A stretch of 64,000 nt of DNA, taken from positions 45,073-109,072 of the forward strand of contig NZ_BOMS01000023.1 in NCBI RefSeq assembly GCF_016862315.1, read 5' to 3'. The notes beneath the pieces were generated by a model. It searched no databases and was not told where the DNA came from. It saw only the letters and a list, made by a program, of their open reading frames with translations. This stretch comes from Actinoplanes palleronii. Lineage in GTDB: Bacteria > Actinomycetota > Actinomycetes > Mycobacteriales > Micromonosporaceae. This document shows positions 24,626-32,520 of the stretch, piece by piece; the first letter of the stretch is position 1; each line of letters begins with the position of its first letter. Both the position numbers and the translations under genes were made by a program.

Positions 24626-25726
24626 TCACGCGATCTGCTGCCACCAGCCGTCGACCGGGGGCGGGTTGTCGACGTCGACGCGCTCGCCCGGGCGCGGGAT
24701 CGCCAGGCGCACGTCGCGGGCCTTCGCCTCGCGCCAGGTGCGGTCGGCGGGCTCCGGCCAGTCGTGCAGGGCCAGGTTGAACGTCGCCCAGTGCACCGGG
24801 ATCATCAGCCCGCCGCGGACGTCGAGGTGGACCGAGACGCCGTCCTCCGGGAACATGTGGATGTCGGGCCAGGCGTCGCCATACGCCCCGACCTGCACCA
24901 ACGTCACGTCGAACGGGCCGTGCTGGGCGCCGATCTCGGCGAAGCCGGGGAAATAGCCGGTGTCGCCGGAGTAGAACGCCCGGCGGGTCGGGCCCTTGAT
25001 CACCCAGCTGGCCCAGAGGGTCTCGTCGCGGTTGAAGCCGCGGCCGGAGAAGTGCCGGGCCGGGGTCGCGATCAGCTCGAGCGTGCCGATCGTGTGGGAC
25101 TCGTTCCAGTCCAGCTCGACGATCCGGGACTCCGGGACGCCCCAGCGCTCCAGGTGGGCGCCGACGCCGAGCGGCACCAGGAACGGCGCGGCCTGCAGGT
25201 CGACCAGGTTCTGGATGCTGACCATGTCGAGGTGGTCGTAGTGGTCGTGGGAGATCACGATCGCGTCCAGCGGGGGCAGCTCGCGCAGCGGGACCGGCGG
25301 CTCGTGCAGCCGGCGCGGGCCGGCCAGCCGGGACGGGGAGCAGCGGTCGCTCCAGACCGGGTCGAGCAGCACCCGGCGGCCCTCGATCTCGACCAGGGCG
25401 GACGAGTGGCCGTACCAGGTGACGTGCAGGCCGTCGGCCGAGGCCGGGCCGGGGTTGACCACCGGGACCGGCAGGTGCGGCTTGCGGGACTCGGTGTCGG
25501 TGACCGCGGAGATGAACAGCCGCGGCATGGAGGCAGCGGCCACCTCGGTGGCCGGCACGGTATTGCGGAACTTTCCGCCGGAGAACTGCGGTGAGGACTC
25601 CATCCGGGCGCGGCGTGCGCCGCGCGCTCTCGCGCCGATCTGCGCGGGCAGGTCGCGAGCGGCCCAGACCGCCGCGGCCCCGAGAGCCAGAGCCATCACC
25701 GTACGGGTACGAACACGCTTCGCCAT
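24626..25726 (-). CDS. MBL-fold metallohydrolase (NAPE-PLD/UlaG-like), membrane-anchored
   Basis: 366 residues with a basic N-terminus and one hydrophobic segment (~9-22), then a metallo-beta-lactamase fold: WYGHSSALVEI, metal motif SHDHYDH (159-165), GDTGYFPGF and the last histidine in PVHWATFNLALHDW. The layout matches NAPE-phospholipase-D-like hydrolases of actinobacteria; a phosphodiester substrate is likely but unproven. ATG 25726 has a G-rich RBS; a 19-codon longer form exists. Its 3' end faces the repeat array. Confidence 0.85.
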   Translation of the reverse strand: MAKRVRTRTVMALALGAAAVWAARDLPAQIGARARGARRARMESSPQFSGGKFRNTVPATEVAAASMPRLFISAVTDTESRKPHLPVPVVNPGPASADGLHVTWYGHSSALVEIEGRRVLLDPVWSDRCSPSRLAGPRRLHEPPVPLRELPPLDAIVISHDHYDHLDMVSIQNLVDLQAAPFLVPLGVGAHLERWGVPESRIVELDWNESHTIGTLELIATPARHFSGRGFNRDETLWASWVIKGPTRRAFYSGDTGYFPGFAEIGAQHGPFDVTLVQVGAYGDAWPDIHMFPEDGVSVHLDVRGGLMIPVHWATFNLALHDWPEPADRTWREAKARDVRLAIPRPGERVDVDNPPPVDGWWQQIA

Positions 25727-25815
25727 GCCCCCCAGTCTGACCCGATCCGGCTCTTCTCGCCCACCGCCTCCCTGAGCTGGCACTCAGCAAGTGACGCGTA
25801 TGACACACTGCCGCC

Positions 25816-26394
25816 GTGACGATCGATATCCTTCAGGCGCAGCAACAGCTCATCGTGCGCCAGCGCATCCGTTTGATGGTCAACCAGTACGAGGTACACG
25901 GTGTCACGCCGGACGGCCAGGAGGCCGGTGTCCTCGCCTTCGCCCAGCAGAAGCGGCTGGCGTTCAAAGAGCAGGTCACGCTCTACACCGACGACACCAA
26001 GCAGGTGCCGGTCCTGGGCTTCAAGGCCCGTCAGGTGATCGACCTGGGCGCGACCTACGACATCTTCGACGCGATCGGCAACCCGATCGGCCTGTTCCGC
26101 AAGAAGTTCGGCGCCTCGCTGCTCCGCTCCACCTGGGTGCTCGAGCAGCCCGGCTACTACGAGGCCGTCGGCCAGGAGCGGAACCTGTTCGTGGCCCTGC
26201 TGCGCCGGTTCGTGGACTACCTGTCCTGGCTGCCGTACCACTTCGACTTCCAGGTCAACGGCAACACGGTGTTCTCGGTGGAGCGCAAGTGGGGCCTGCG
26301 GGACACCTACAACGTCACCATCCTGGACCCGAACCTGGACCGTCGCCTGGTCATCGCCATGGCCGTCGCGCTGGACGCTCTGCAGTCCCGGTAA
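25816..26394 (+). CDS. LURP-one/scramblase-like protein
   Basis: 192 residues. Repeating beta-strands of the tubby-like/LURP-one fold: LIVRQRIRLMVNQYEV, GVLAFAQQKRLAFKEQVTLYTD, YDIFDAIGNPIGLFRKKF, FQVNGNTVFSVERKWGLRDTYNVTI, with a hydrophobic C-terminal helix. The family is linked to phospholipid scramblases and membrane binding; no enzymatic motif is known. GTG start. It is divergent from the MBL gene and 10 bp upstream of the dGTPase gene, with which it probably shares a transcript. Confidence 0.75.
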   Translation: MTIDILQAQQQLIVRQRIRLMVNQYEVHGVTPDGQEAGVLAFAQQKRLAFKEQVTLYTDDTKQVPVLGFKARQVIDLGATYDIFDAIGNPIGLFRKKFGASLLRSTWVLEQPGYYEAVGQERNLFVALLRRFVDYLSWLPYHFDFQVNGNTVFSVERKWGLRDTYNVTILDPNLDRRLVIAMAVALDALQSR

Positions 26395-26404
26395 CCTCCG
26401 GTGG

Positions 26405-27871
26405 ATGGACGATCCACGGGCCCGACGGCTCTTCGGCGACAGCACCGTCGCACCAGGTGACCTAGCGTTCAGCCCGTTCCGGGTGGACCGGGACCGGATC
26501 GTCAGTTCACCCTTCTTCGCCCGCCTCGCCGGGGTCACCCAGGTGATCAGCCCCGGCGGGGCCGGACTGCTGGTGCACAACCGGCTCACCCACAGCCTCA
26601 AGGTCGCCCAGGTGGCCCGGGCCATCGCCGAGCGGATCCAGGCCCGTGAGCCGGATCTGAGCGAGAAGCTGGGCGGCTGCGACCCGGACGTGGTCGAGGC
26701 CGCGGCGCTCGCCCACGACCTCGGCCACCCGCCGTTCGGCCACCTCGGCGAGCGGGTGCTGGACCGGCTGGCCCGGCAGCGGCTCGGCCTGGCGGACGGC
26801 TTCGAGGGCAACGCCCAGTCGTACCGGATCGTGACCAGCACCGAGATCCGCGGGCAGGCCACCATCGGGCTGAACCTGACGAACGCCACCCGCGCCGCGA
26901 TCCTGAAGTACCCGTGGACCCGGCACGGGCACCCGGAGCCGCACCCCCGGTTCATGGACCCGCCGCCACGCGGGGCGGCCGCGCACGCCGACGACGAGGA
27001 GGGCGGCTCGGCGAAGTTCGGGGCGTACTCCACCGAGGTCGCCGACGTACGGGCAGCCCGGGCGCCGTTCGCCGGCCGGGTCGCCGACTGGCAGCAGACC
27101 GTCGAGGCCTCGGTGATGGACACCGCTGACGACATCGCGTACGCCATCCACGACCTCGAGGACGTGCACCGGGTCGGCGTGCTCCAGCAGGGCGCGGTCG
27201 CCGCCGAGCTGCTCGCCTGGCAGCGCTGGGGCCCCACCACCGACCTGAAGCGGGCCGGCGGGGCGATCGAGTCGCTGCGCCTGAGCCTGCACCGCAAGGA
27301 GGACTGGATCGCCGACGACAGCGCGTTCGCCGACGCGGTCGAGCTGGTCCGGGCCGAGCTGGTGGACGGGTTGCTGGCCCAGCCGTTCGACGGGTCGGTG
27401 GCCGCCGAGGCGCGGGTCGCGGCGTTCTCGGCGACCTGGACCCGGCGGCTCGTCGACTCGGTGGGGCTGACCGAGCAGGCGGCGATCCGCAGCGGGCACG
27501 CGCAGCTGGCCGTGGCCCAGTGGCACGAGGTGCAGGTCCTCAAGTTCGTGCAGAACCGGTTCGTGCTGGCCCGGCCGGACCTGGCCCTGCACCAGCGCGG
27601 TCAGGGCCGGCTGCTGTCGTCGCTGGTCGAGGCGCTGCTGAGCTGGCTCGGCGACCCGGACGAGGAGGACCGGCTGCCGCGGCGGCTGCGGGACCTGGTC
27701 GAGCTGGCCGAGGCGGAGCTGCCGGACGGCACGCCACAACGGCTGAGCCGGGCACGCGGGCGCGCGGTGATCGACTTCGTGGCCGGGCTGACCGACGGGC
27801 AGGCGGTCGGGCTGATGGAGGCGCTGTCCGGGCGGTCGCGGCAGCTGTGGACGGACGCGTTCGTGCTCTGA
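26405..27871 (+). CDS. dgt: Deoxyguanosinetriphosphate triphosphohydrolase-like (dGTPase)
   Basis: 488-residue HD-domain hydrolase. Metal ligands are visible: HNRLTHSLKV (first His), AHDLGHPPFGHLGE (HD at ~103) and MDTADDIAYAIHDLED (last Asp). The family hydrolyses dGTP and other dNTPs to nucleosides and triphosphate, controlling nucleotide pools. Residues ~185-200 (HPEPHPRFMDPPPRG) look like a loop insertion. The length is usual for the actinobacterial type. No tetramer-specific features can be judged. Confidence 0.92.
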   Translation: MDDPRARRLFGDSTVAPGDLAFSPFRVDRDRIVSSPFFARLAGVTQVISPGGAGLLVHNRLTHSLKVAQVARAIAERIQAREPDLSEKLGGCDPDVVEAAALAHDLGHPPFGHLGERVLDRLARQRLGLADGFEGNAQSYRIVTSTEIRGQATIGLNLTNATRAAILKYPWTRHGHPEPHPRFMDPPPRGAAAHADDEEGGSAKFGAYSTEVADVRAARAPFAGRVADWQQTVEASVMDTADDIAYAIHDLEDVHRVGVLQQGAVAAELLAWQRWGPTTDLKRAGGAIESLRLSLHRKEDWIADDSAFADAVELVRAELVDGLLAQPFDGSVAAEARVAAFSATWTRRLVDSVGLTEQAAIRSGHAQLAVAQWHEVQVLKFVQNRFVLARPDLALHQRGQGRLLSSLVEALLSWLGDPDEEDRLPRRLRDLVELAEAELPDGTPQRLSRARGRAVIDFVAGLTDGQAVGLMEALSGRSRQLWTDAFVL

Positions 27872-27893
27872 GTTTCTCCTTCTTGCCGCTTTT

Positions 27894-28523
27894 CTACTTC
27901 TTGCCGACTTTCTTGATTCTCGAGCGCAGCACCCGGGTGGCCAGCGGGCCCAGCTCGTCGAGCACCTCGACCAGCACCGCGAGCTGGTCGATGGCGTCCA
28001 GCGCGCGCTGCCCGCCGACCGGGTCGATGCCCTCGAACAGCTCCAGGCCGACGAACGCCGAGGAGATCGCCTGGGCCAGGCCGGGCAGGTCGGCGACCTC
28101 GGCGATCGGCGAGCCGGCCAGCACCCGGCGCAGCACCGCCTCGATCTCGCCGGTCCAGAGCTGGAACGTCGCCCGGATCGGCTCGGCCAGCCGCTCGTTG
28201 TTCTGTGCCGCGGCGAGGGTCTGCGCGAGCACCGAGACGTTGCCCTCGGCCAGCTCGGCGGTGTGCAGGTCGCGGCCCACCTGGAGCAGGTCGCGCAGCG
28301 AGGTGACCGCGGCGAACCGGCCGGCGTAGAGCGCCACCCGCTGCTCGGTGGCCTGCCGGCAGGCCGCGCCGAGCAGCTCGTCGACCGAGCCGAAGTGGTA
28401 GAAGACCAGCGCCTGGTTCACTCCGGCGGCGGCCGCGATGGTCCGGGCCGAGGTGCCGGTCACGCCGTGTTCGCGGACGGCGGCCAGGGCGCCGTCGAGC
28501 AGGCGCTGCTTGGTGTCGCTCAC
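27894..28523 (-). CDS. TetR-family transcriptional repressor
   Basis: 209 residues with an N-terminal HTH (~8-55): GALAAVREHGVTGTSARTIAAAAGVNQ then ALVFYHFGSVDELL, the TetR recognition-helix pattern; the rest is helical ligand-binding domain. GTG start with GAGAGGAAA upstream. A perfect 9-bp inverted repeat (28569-28588) sits 46 bp upstream of the start, probably its own operator, and may also affect the divergent gene at 28685. The effector is unknown. Its 3' end is 22 bp from the convergent dgt gene. Confidence 0.9.
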   Translation of the reverse strand: MSDTKQRLLDGALAAVREHGVTGTSARTIAAAAGVNQALVFYHFGSVDELLGAACRQATEQRVALYAGRFAAVTSLRDLLQVGRDLHTAELAEGNVSVLAQTLAAAQNNERLAEPIRATFQLWTGEIEAVLRRVLAGSPIAEVADLPGLAQAISSAFVGLELFEGIDPVGGQRALDAIDQLAVLVEVLDELGPLATRVLRSRIKKVGKK

Positions 28524-28568
28524 CGATTTCCTCTCGCGGACGCCAATGTTCGGGAGCGGTCACCCCCC

Positions 28569-28588
28569 GTTTGAGCGACCGCTCAAAC
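28569..28588. promoter_or_regulatory. Probable TetR operator palindrome
   Basis: GTTTGAGCG and CGCTCAAAC form perfect 9-bp arms around a 2-bp centre, between the divergent tetR and RHH-like genes. TetR dimers typically bind such sites. Confidence 0.8.
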
Positions 28589-28640
28589 AGCACCTTAGCC
28601 GGAAGATCGTGGAGATGTCGACCACTGGCCACTTACGCGA

Positions 28641-28668
28641 TTGCGGTGTAAGCATGTAATCACTGCAA
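28641..28668. promoter_or_regulatory. Dyad with TGTAA direct repeats before the RHH-like gene
   Basis: TTGCGGTG (28641-28648) and CACTGCAA (28661-28668) form a near-perfect dyad. Inside it, TGTAA occurs twice 8 bp apart (28647 and 28655). Closely spaced short direct repeats are typical of ribbon-helix-helix proteins, and the gene that follows has an RHH-like C-terminus, so self-regulation is plausible. Confidence 0.5.
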
Positions 28669-28684
28669 GACCGAGGAGGTCGTC

Positions 28685-29239
28685 ATGCGTTTCCGACCCG
28701 CCCCGCCCGGGGCACGCACCGAACCGCCGCCCGCTGACGACGCTGCCGCCTGGATCACCGGGGCGGTGCCGGACGGGTGGTTCATCGAGCCGCCCGAGGT
28801 CGTCGTGGACCGCGACGAGATCATCATCTGGGGCCGGCTGCCCGAGCCGGACCTGGCCGCCGAGTCCACCGAGGCGGACCGGGCCGCCGCGCACGGCGGG
28901 CGGATCACCCAGTTCCGGGAGAACACCCGCGACGACCGGATCCGGGTCGCCCGGCAGGTCGAGCACCGCTATCAGCGCAAGGTCGCCTGGGGTGCCCGCT
29001 GCGGGGACACCGCGGAGCTCTACACGCACCTGGCCGCACCGGTGATGACCCGGCTGCGCCAGCCCGAGCGGCAGGTGCTGGACACCCTGGTGGACGCGGG
29101 GGTGGCCCGGTCCCGCTCGGACGCGCTGGCCTGGTGCGTCCGGCTGGTCGGCCAGCACACCGAGGACTGGCTGTCCGAGCTGCGCACGGCGATGACGAAG
29201 GTCGACGAACTGCGCCGCCAGGGCCCGCCCACCACGTGA
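28685..29239 (+). CDS. Conserved protein with RHH-like C-terminal region
   Basis: 184 residues; ATG with GAGGAGG 5 nt upstream. The N-terminal half is compact and Trp/acid-rich (AWITGAVPDGWFIEPPEVVVDRD type). The C-terminal ~60 residues (RQVLDTLVDAGVARSRSDALAWCVRLV) match the strand-helix-helix of ribbon-helix-helix DNA-binding or antitoxin-like proteins. The middle (RENTRDDRIRVARQVEHRYQRKVAW) is basic. I recognise the general actinobacterial family but not a function. DNA binding is inferred. Confidence 0.65.
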   Translation: MRFRPAPPGARTEPPPADDAAAWITGAVPDGWFIEPPEVVVDRDEIIIWGRLPEPDLAAESTEADRAAAHGGRITQFRENTRDDRIRVARQVEHRYQRKVAWGARCGDTAELYTHLAAPVMTRLRQPERQVLDTLVDAGVARSRSDALAWCVRLVGQHTEDWLSELRTAMTKVDELRRQGPPTT

Positions 29240-29295
29240 TGCGCACGGCGGATGCCGGGGCGGGACCCCGGCATCCGCTGGCCTAGGCTCGGGGC

Positions 29296-30018
29296 GTGCT
29301 GCGTCAGGTCACCGCCATTCGTTATGTCACCCCACTGCGCGAGGGCGGGTCGCTGCCCGGCGTGGTCGAGGCCGACGATTTCGGTACGTACGTGGTGAAG
29401 TTCCGCGGCGCCGGCCAGGGCCCGAAAGCGCTCGTCGCCGAGGTGATCTCCGGGGAGCTCGCGCGGCGGCTCGGGCTCCCGATGCCGGAGCTGGCCCGGG
29501 TCGAACTCGACCCGGTGGTGGCCCGCGCCGAGCCGGACGAAGAGGTCCAGGAGCTGATCAAGGCGAGCGCCGGCGGCAACCTGGGAATGGACTTCCTGCC
29601 CGGTGCGCTGGGCTACGACCCGAACGCGCACCCGGTCGAGGCCGGGCTGGCCAGCCGGGTGCTGGCCTTCGACGCGTTCGTGGAGAACGTGGACCGCAGC
29701 TGGCGCAACCCGAACCTGCTGATCTGGCACGGCGGCCTGTGGCTGATCGACCACGGCGCCACGCTCTACTTCCACCACGACTGGGCCCGGGCCGAGAAGG
29801 TCGTGCACCGCGCGTACCGCTGGGACGATCACGTGCTGAAGCCCTACGCCACCGCGCTCGCCGCCGAGGGTCCGGCGCTGGCCGCCCGGCTCACCCCGGA
29901 GCTGCTCGCCGAGGTGGTCGCGCTGGTGCCGGAGGACTGGCTGGACGACGGGGACCGCAACGCCTATCTCGACCACCTCACCCGCCGGGCCGCGAAGCCG
30001 GAGGCGTGGCTGCCGTGA
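29296..30018 (+). CDS. HipA-like kinase domain protein (HipA_2)
   Basis: 240 residues, GTG start. The N-terminal lobe has a glycine-rich GGSLPGVVEADDFGTYVVKFRGAGQG with the nucleotide-binding lysine in VVKFRG; then ALVAEVISGELARRLGLP, DAFVENVDRSWRNPNLL (catalytic-loop-like N-x-D-R..NPN) and LIDHGATLYF (metal-binding DHG). This is the small HipA_2 group, related to HipA toxin kinases and PI3/4-like kinases. It overlaps the DUF3037 gene (GTGA), a conserved pairing of unknown role. Calling it a toxin would be premature. Confidence 0.8.
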   Translation: MLRQVTAIRYVTPLREGGSLPGVVEADDFGTYVVKFRGAGQGPKALVAEVISGELARRLGLPMPELARVELDPVVARAEPDEEVQELIKASAGGNLGMDFLPGALGYDPNAHPVEAGLASRVLAFDAFVENVDRSWRNPNLLIWHGGLWLIDHGATLYFHHDWARAEKVVHRAYRWDDHVLKPYATALAAEGPALAARLTPELLAEVVALVPEDWLDDGDRNAYLDHLTRRAAKPEAWLP

Positions 30019-30383
30019 GGGTTCCCTACGAGTACGCCGTCATCCAGGCCGTCCCCCGGATCGAACGCGGCGAGCTGATCAACGTCGGGGTGCTGCTCTA
30101 CTGCCACCGCCACGACTTCCTGGCCGCCCGCACCCACCTCGACGAGACCCGGCTGCTCGCCCTGGACCCGGCCGCCGACGTGCCCGCCGTCCAGGGGTCG
30201 CTGGACTCCTGGGAGGCGACCTGCCTCGGCGGCGGCGCGTCGGCCGGGATGAAACTGGGCGAGCGTTTCCGCTGGCTGGTCGCCCCGCGCAGCACGATCC
30301 TGCGGGCGAGCCCGGTCCACATGGGCCTGGCCGTCGACCCGGGCGCCGAGCTGGACCGGCTCGTGGGACTCCTGGTCCGCTAG
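30015..30383 (+). CDS. DUF3037-family protein
   Basis: 122 residues; VPYEYAVIQAVPRIERGELINVGVLLYC is the DUF3037 signature. It overlaps the HipA_2 stop by GTGA and is nearly always found with that kinase, suggesting a two-protein system such as kinase plus regulator or substrate. Its TAG stop shares the palindrome CTAG with the TAG stop of the convergent MerR gene, so the coding regions overlap by two bases. Confidence 0.85.
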   Translation: MRVPYEYAVIQAVPRIERGELINVGVLLYCHRHDFLAARTHLDETRLLALDPAADVPAVQGSLDSWEATCLGGGASAGMKLGERFRWLVAPRSTILRASPVHMGLAVDPGAELDRLVGLLVR

Positions 30384-31283
30384 AGCTGCACGGCATACCG
30401 CAGGCCCCGCGGCGAGACGCAGACGACGGACTCGCCGGGGTGCAGGCGGGCGTCCTCCGCATACCGGAGGGCCAGCTTGTCCTCGGCGGCCGGGTCACCG
30501 GCGTCCGCGGCGACCAGCAACTCGGCGATCTCGTCCAGGTGCCCGAGGTCGTCCGGCAGACCGGCGGGCAGGTCGGCCCAGGGCAGGCTCGCGTACGGGA
30601 TGCCCTGCCCGAAGATGTCCCAGAGCAGCAGTTCGTCGCCCGTCGCGCAGCACCGTGGCGAGCGCCACGAGATGCTCCGGCTCGCGGCGCAGCGTGATGT
30701 CCCGGATCGGCTCGACCACCCCGGAACACGGCACGCAGACCTCGACGGTCGCCGCGGTGTCCGGGGTGACCACGCCGTGGTAGATCACCCAGTGCTCCGG
30801 GCCGTGCGTGGCGCCCTGCTCGTCGAGGTGCGCCCGGATCGCCCACTGCGCGGCGCCGATCGCCGGCACCAGGGCCTGCTGATCGACGACCGTGCGGATG
30901 GTGGCGACCTTGCGCTCCGGGCGCCGCTCCACGCGTACGGAATAGGGCTTTTCTGGCTCGTCGCCGTGAGCGAGCGCGGTCCGCAACCAGAGGTAACCGG
31001 AGCGGCGGGCCGCCGTGGCCGCGTCCTCCCCCGCCCACCAGCGGTCCAGACGGGTCACCGCCTCGGCGTCGGGCAGCGCGAGCATCTCGCCGATCACCGC
31101 GAGCGGCGCCCCGAGCCTGCGCAGCACACCGATCCGGCGGGCCCGGTCGAGTTGCCCGGCGGTGTAGCGGCGATAACCGCTGAGGTCATCGACCTCGGCG
31201 GGCGGCAGCAGGCCGGAGACGTCGTAGAGCCGGAGCGCCTTGATCGAGAGCCCGGTCAGGCGGCCGAACTCCCCGATGGACAT
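30380..31283 (-). pseudogene. MerR-family regulator with GyrI-like domain, frameshifted
   Basis: From ATG 31283 a MerR HTH reads MSIGEFGRLTGLSIKALRLYD, followed by a GyrI-like effector domain. Near 30644 the frame breaks in GTGCTGCGCGACGGGC: dropping one base lets translation continue sensibly (TGDELLLWDIFGQGIPYAS and on to YAVQL) to a TAG at 30380. The span is 904 nt, one base more than a multiple of three, so a single insertion restores a ~300-residue protein. In the unbroken frame the tail becomes an Arg/Gly-rich shadow reading on to 30495. This is either a real inactivating mutation or an assembly error. Start uncertain (31283 or 31307). Confidence 0.7.
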
Positions 31284-31323
31284 GCTCACCGCGGGCTGCG
31301 ATCCCATGAGTCAGATCGTGGAG

Positions 31324-31340
31324 TCTGCCCCAGGGGCAGA
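31324..31340 (-). promoter_or_regulatory. MerR-type operator/promoter of the frameshifted regulator
   Basis: TCTGCCCCAGGGGCAGA is a perfect 17-bp palindrome (8-bp arms). On the minus strand it lies between TTTACT and CACGAT, giving a 19-nt spacer, the stretched spacing typical of MerR-activated promoters. This argues that the gene was recently functional. Confidence 0.7.
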
Positions 31341-31383
31341 GTAAAGGGCTTCCTTGTACGTTTTTTCGCGGCAGACTGGGCGG

Positions 31384-32451
31384 ATGCAGCTGCCGATCCA
31401 TCCGCCGGTCAAGCCGATGCTCGCCAAGCCCGTCCCGGAGATCCCACCGGGGCAGATCTACGAGCCGAAGTGGGACGGCTTCCGGTCGATCATCTTCCGG
31501 GACGGCGACGAGGTGGAGATCGGCAGCCGCAACGAGAAGCCGATGACGCGGTACTTCCCCGAGGTGGTCGCGGCGGTGCTGGCCAACTTCCCGGAGCGGG
31601 CGGTGATCGACGGCGAGATCATCGTGGCCGACACCGGGCGCAACACCCTCGACTTCGAGGCGCTGCAGCAGCGGATCCACCCCGCGGCCAGCCGGGTCGC
31701 GCTGCTCGCCGAGCAGACCCCGGCCAGTTTCGTCGCCTTCGACCTGCTGGCGCTCGGCGACGAGGACCTCACCGAGCTGCCCTTCGCGCAGCGGCGGGAC
31801 CGCCTGGTCCAGGCCCTTTCCCAGGCAAAACCTCCGGTGTACGTCACGCCGGCCACCGATGACGTCACCACCGCGCAACGGTGGTTCGAGGAGTTCGAGG
31901 GCGCCGGGCTGGACGGGCTGATCGCCAAGCCCCGGGACATCACCTACCTGCCGGACAAGCGGGTGATGTTCAAGATCAAGCACAAGCGCACCGCGGACTG
32001 CGTGGTGGCCGGCTACCGGGTGCACAAGTCGGCCGAGAACCGGATCGGCTCGCTGCTGCTCGGCCTCTACGACGAGCGCGAGGTGCTGGTCTCGGTCGGG
32101 GTGATCGGCTCGTTCCCGCTGACCGTCCGCGAGGAGCTGTTCCAGGAGCTGCAGCCGCTGGTCACCGAGTTCGAGGGCCACCCGTGGAACTGGGCGGCGC
32201 ACCAGCAGGGCGAGCGCACCCCGCGCAAGAACGAGGTGAGCCGCTGGAACAACGGCAAGGACCTGTCGTTCATCCCGCTGCGCCCGGAGCGGGTGGTCGA
32301 GGTGCGCTACGACTACATGGAGGGGCTGCGCTTCCGGCACACCGCCCAGTTCGAGCGCTGGCGCACCGACCGCGAGCCCCGGACCTGCACGTACGAGCAG
32401 CTGGAGCACCCGGTCCGCTTCGACCTCGCCGAGGTGCTGACCAGCCGCTGA
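31384..32451 (+). CDS. ligC: ATP-dependent DNA ligase, LigC type
   Basis: 355 residues. The adenylation-domain motif I is EPKWDGFRS with nucleophile K29; motif III FVAFDLLAL, motif IV DGLIAK and motif V FKIKHKRTADCVVAGYR are present, followed by a C-terminal OB-fold. It has no polymerase or phosphoesterase domain, so it is LigC-like rather than a full LigD. LigC enzymes work with separate primase-polymerases in gap and break repair. ATG 31384 leads directly into the family N-terminus (QLPIHPPVKPMLAK). A matching polymerase gene is at 34550-35578. Confidence 0.88.
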   Translation: MQLPIHPPVKPMLAKPVPEIPPGQIYEPKWDGFRSIIFRDGDEVEIGSRNEKPMTRYFPEVVAAVLANFPERAVIDGEIIVADTGRNTLDFEALQQRIHPAASRVALLAEQTPASFVAFDLLALGDEDLTELPFAQRRDRLVQALSQAKPPVYVTPATDDVTTAQRWFEEFEGAGLDGLIAKPRDITYLPDKRVMFKIKHKRTADCVVAGYRVHKSAENRIGSLLLGLYDEREVLVSVGVIGSFPLTVREELFQELQPLVTEFEGHPWNWAAHQQGERTPRKNEVSRWNNGKDLSFIPLRPERVVEVRYDYMEGLRFRHTAQFERWRTDREPRTCTYEQLEHPVRFDLAEVLTSR

Positions 32452-32520
32452 TCGCGGGCGTCGTACCGACCGGCTAGCCTCGTGGCGGCAAAGGTCCCCG
32501 GAACTCGAAAGGGTCGCGTC

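Noticed and set aside
29296..30018. Confirmed HipA toxin
   Set aside because: It belongs to the small HipA_2 group and has no HipB-like HTH partner beside it.
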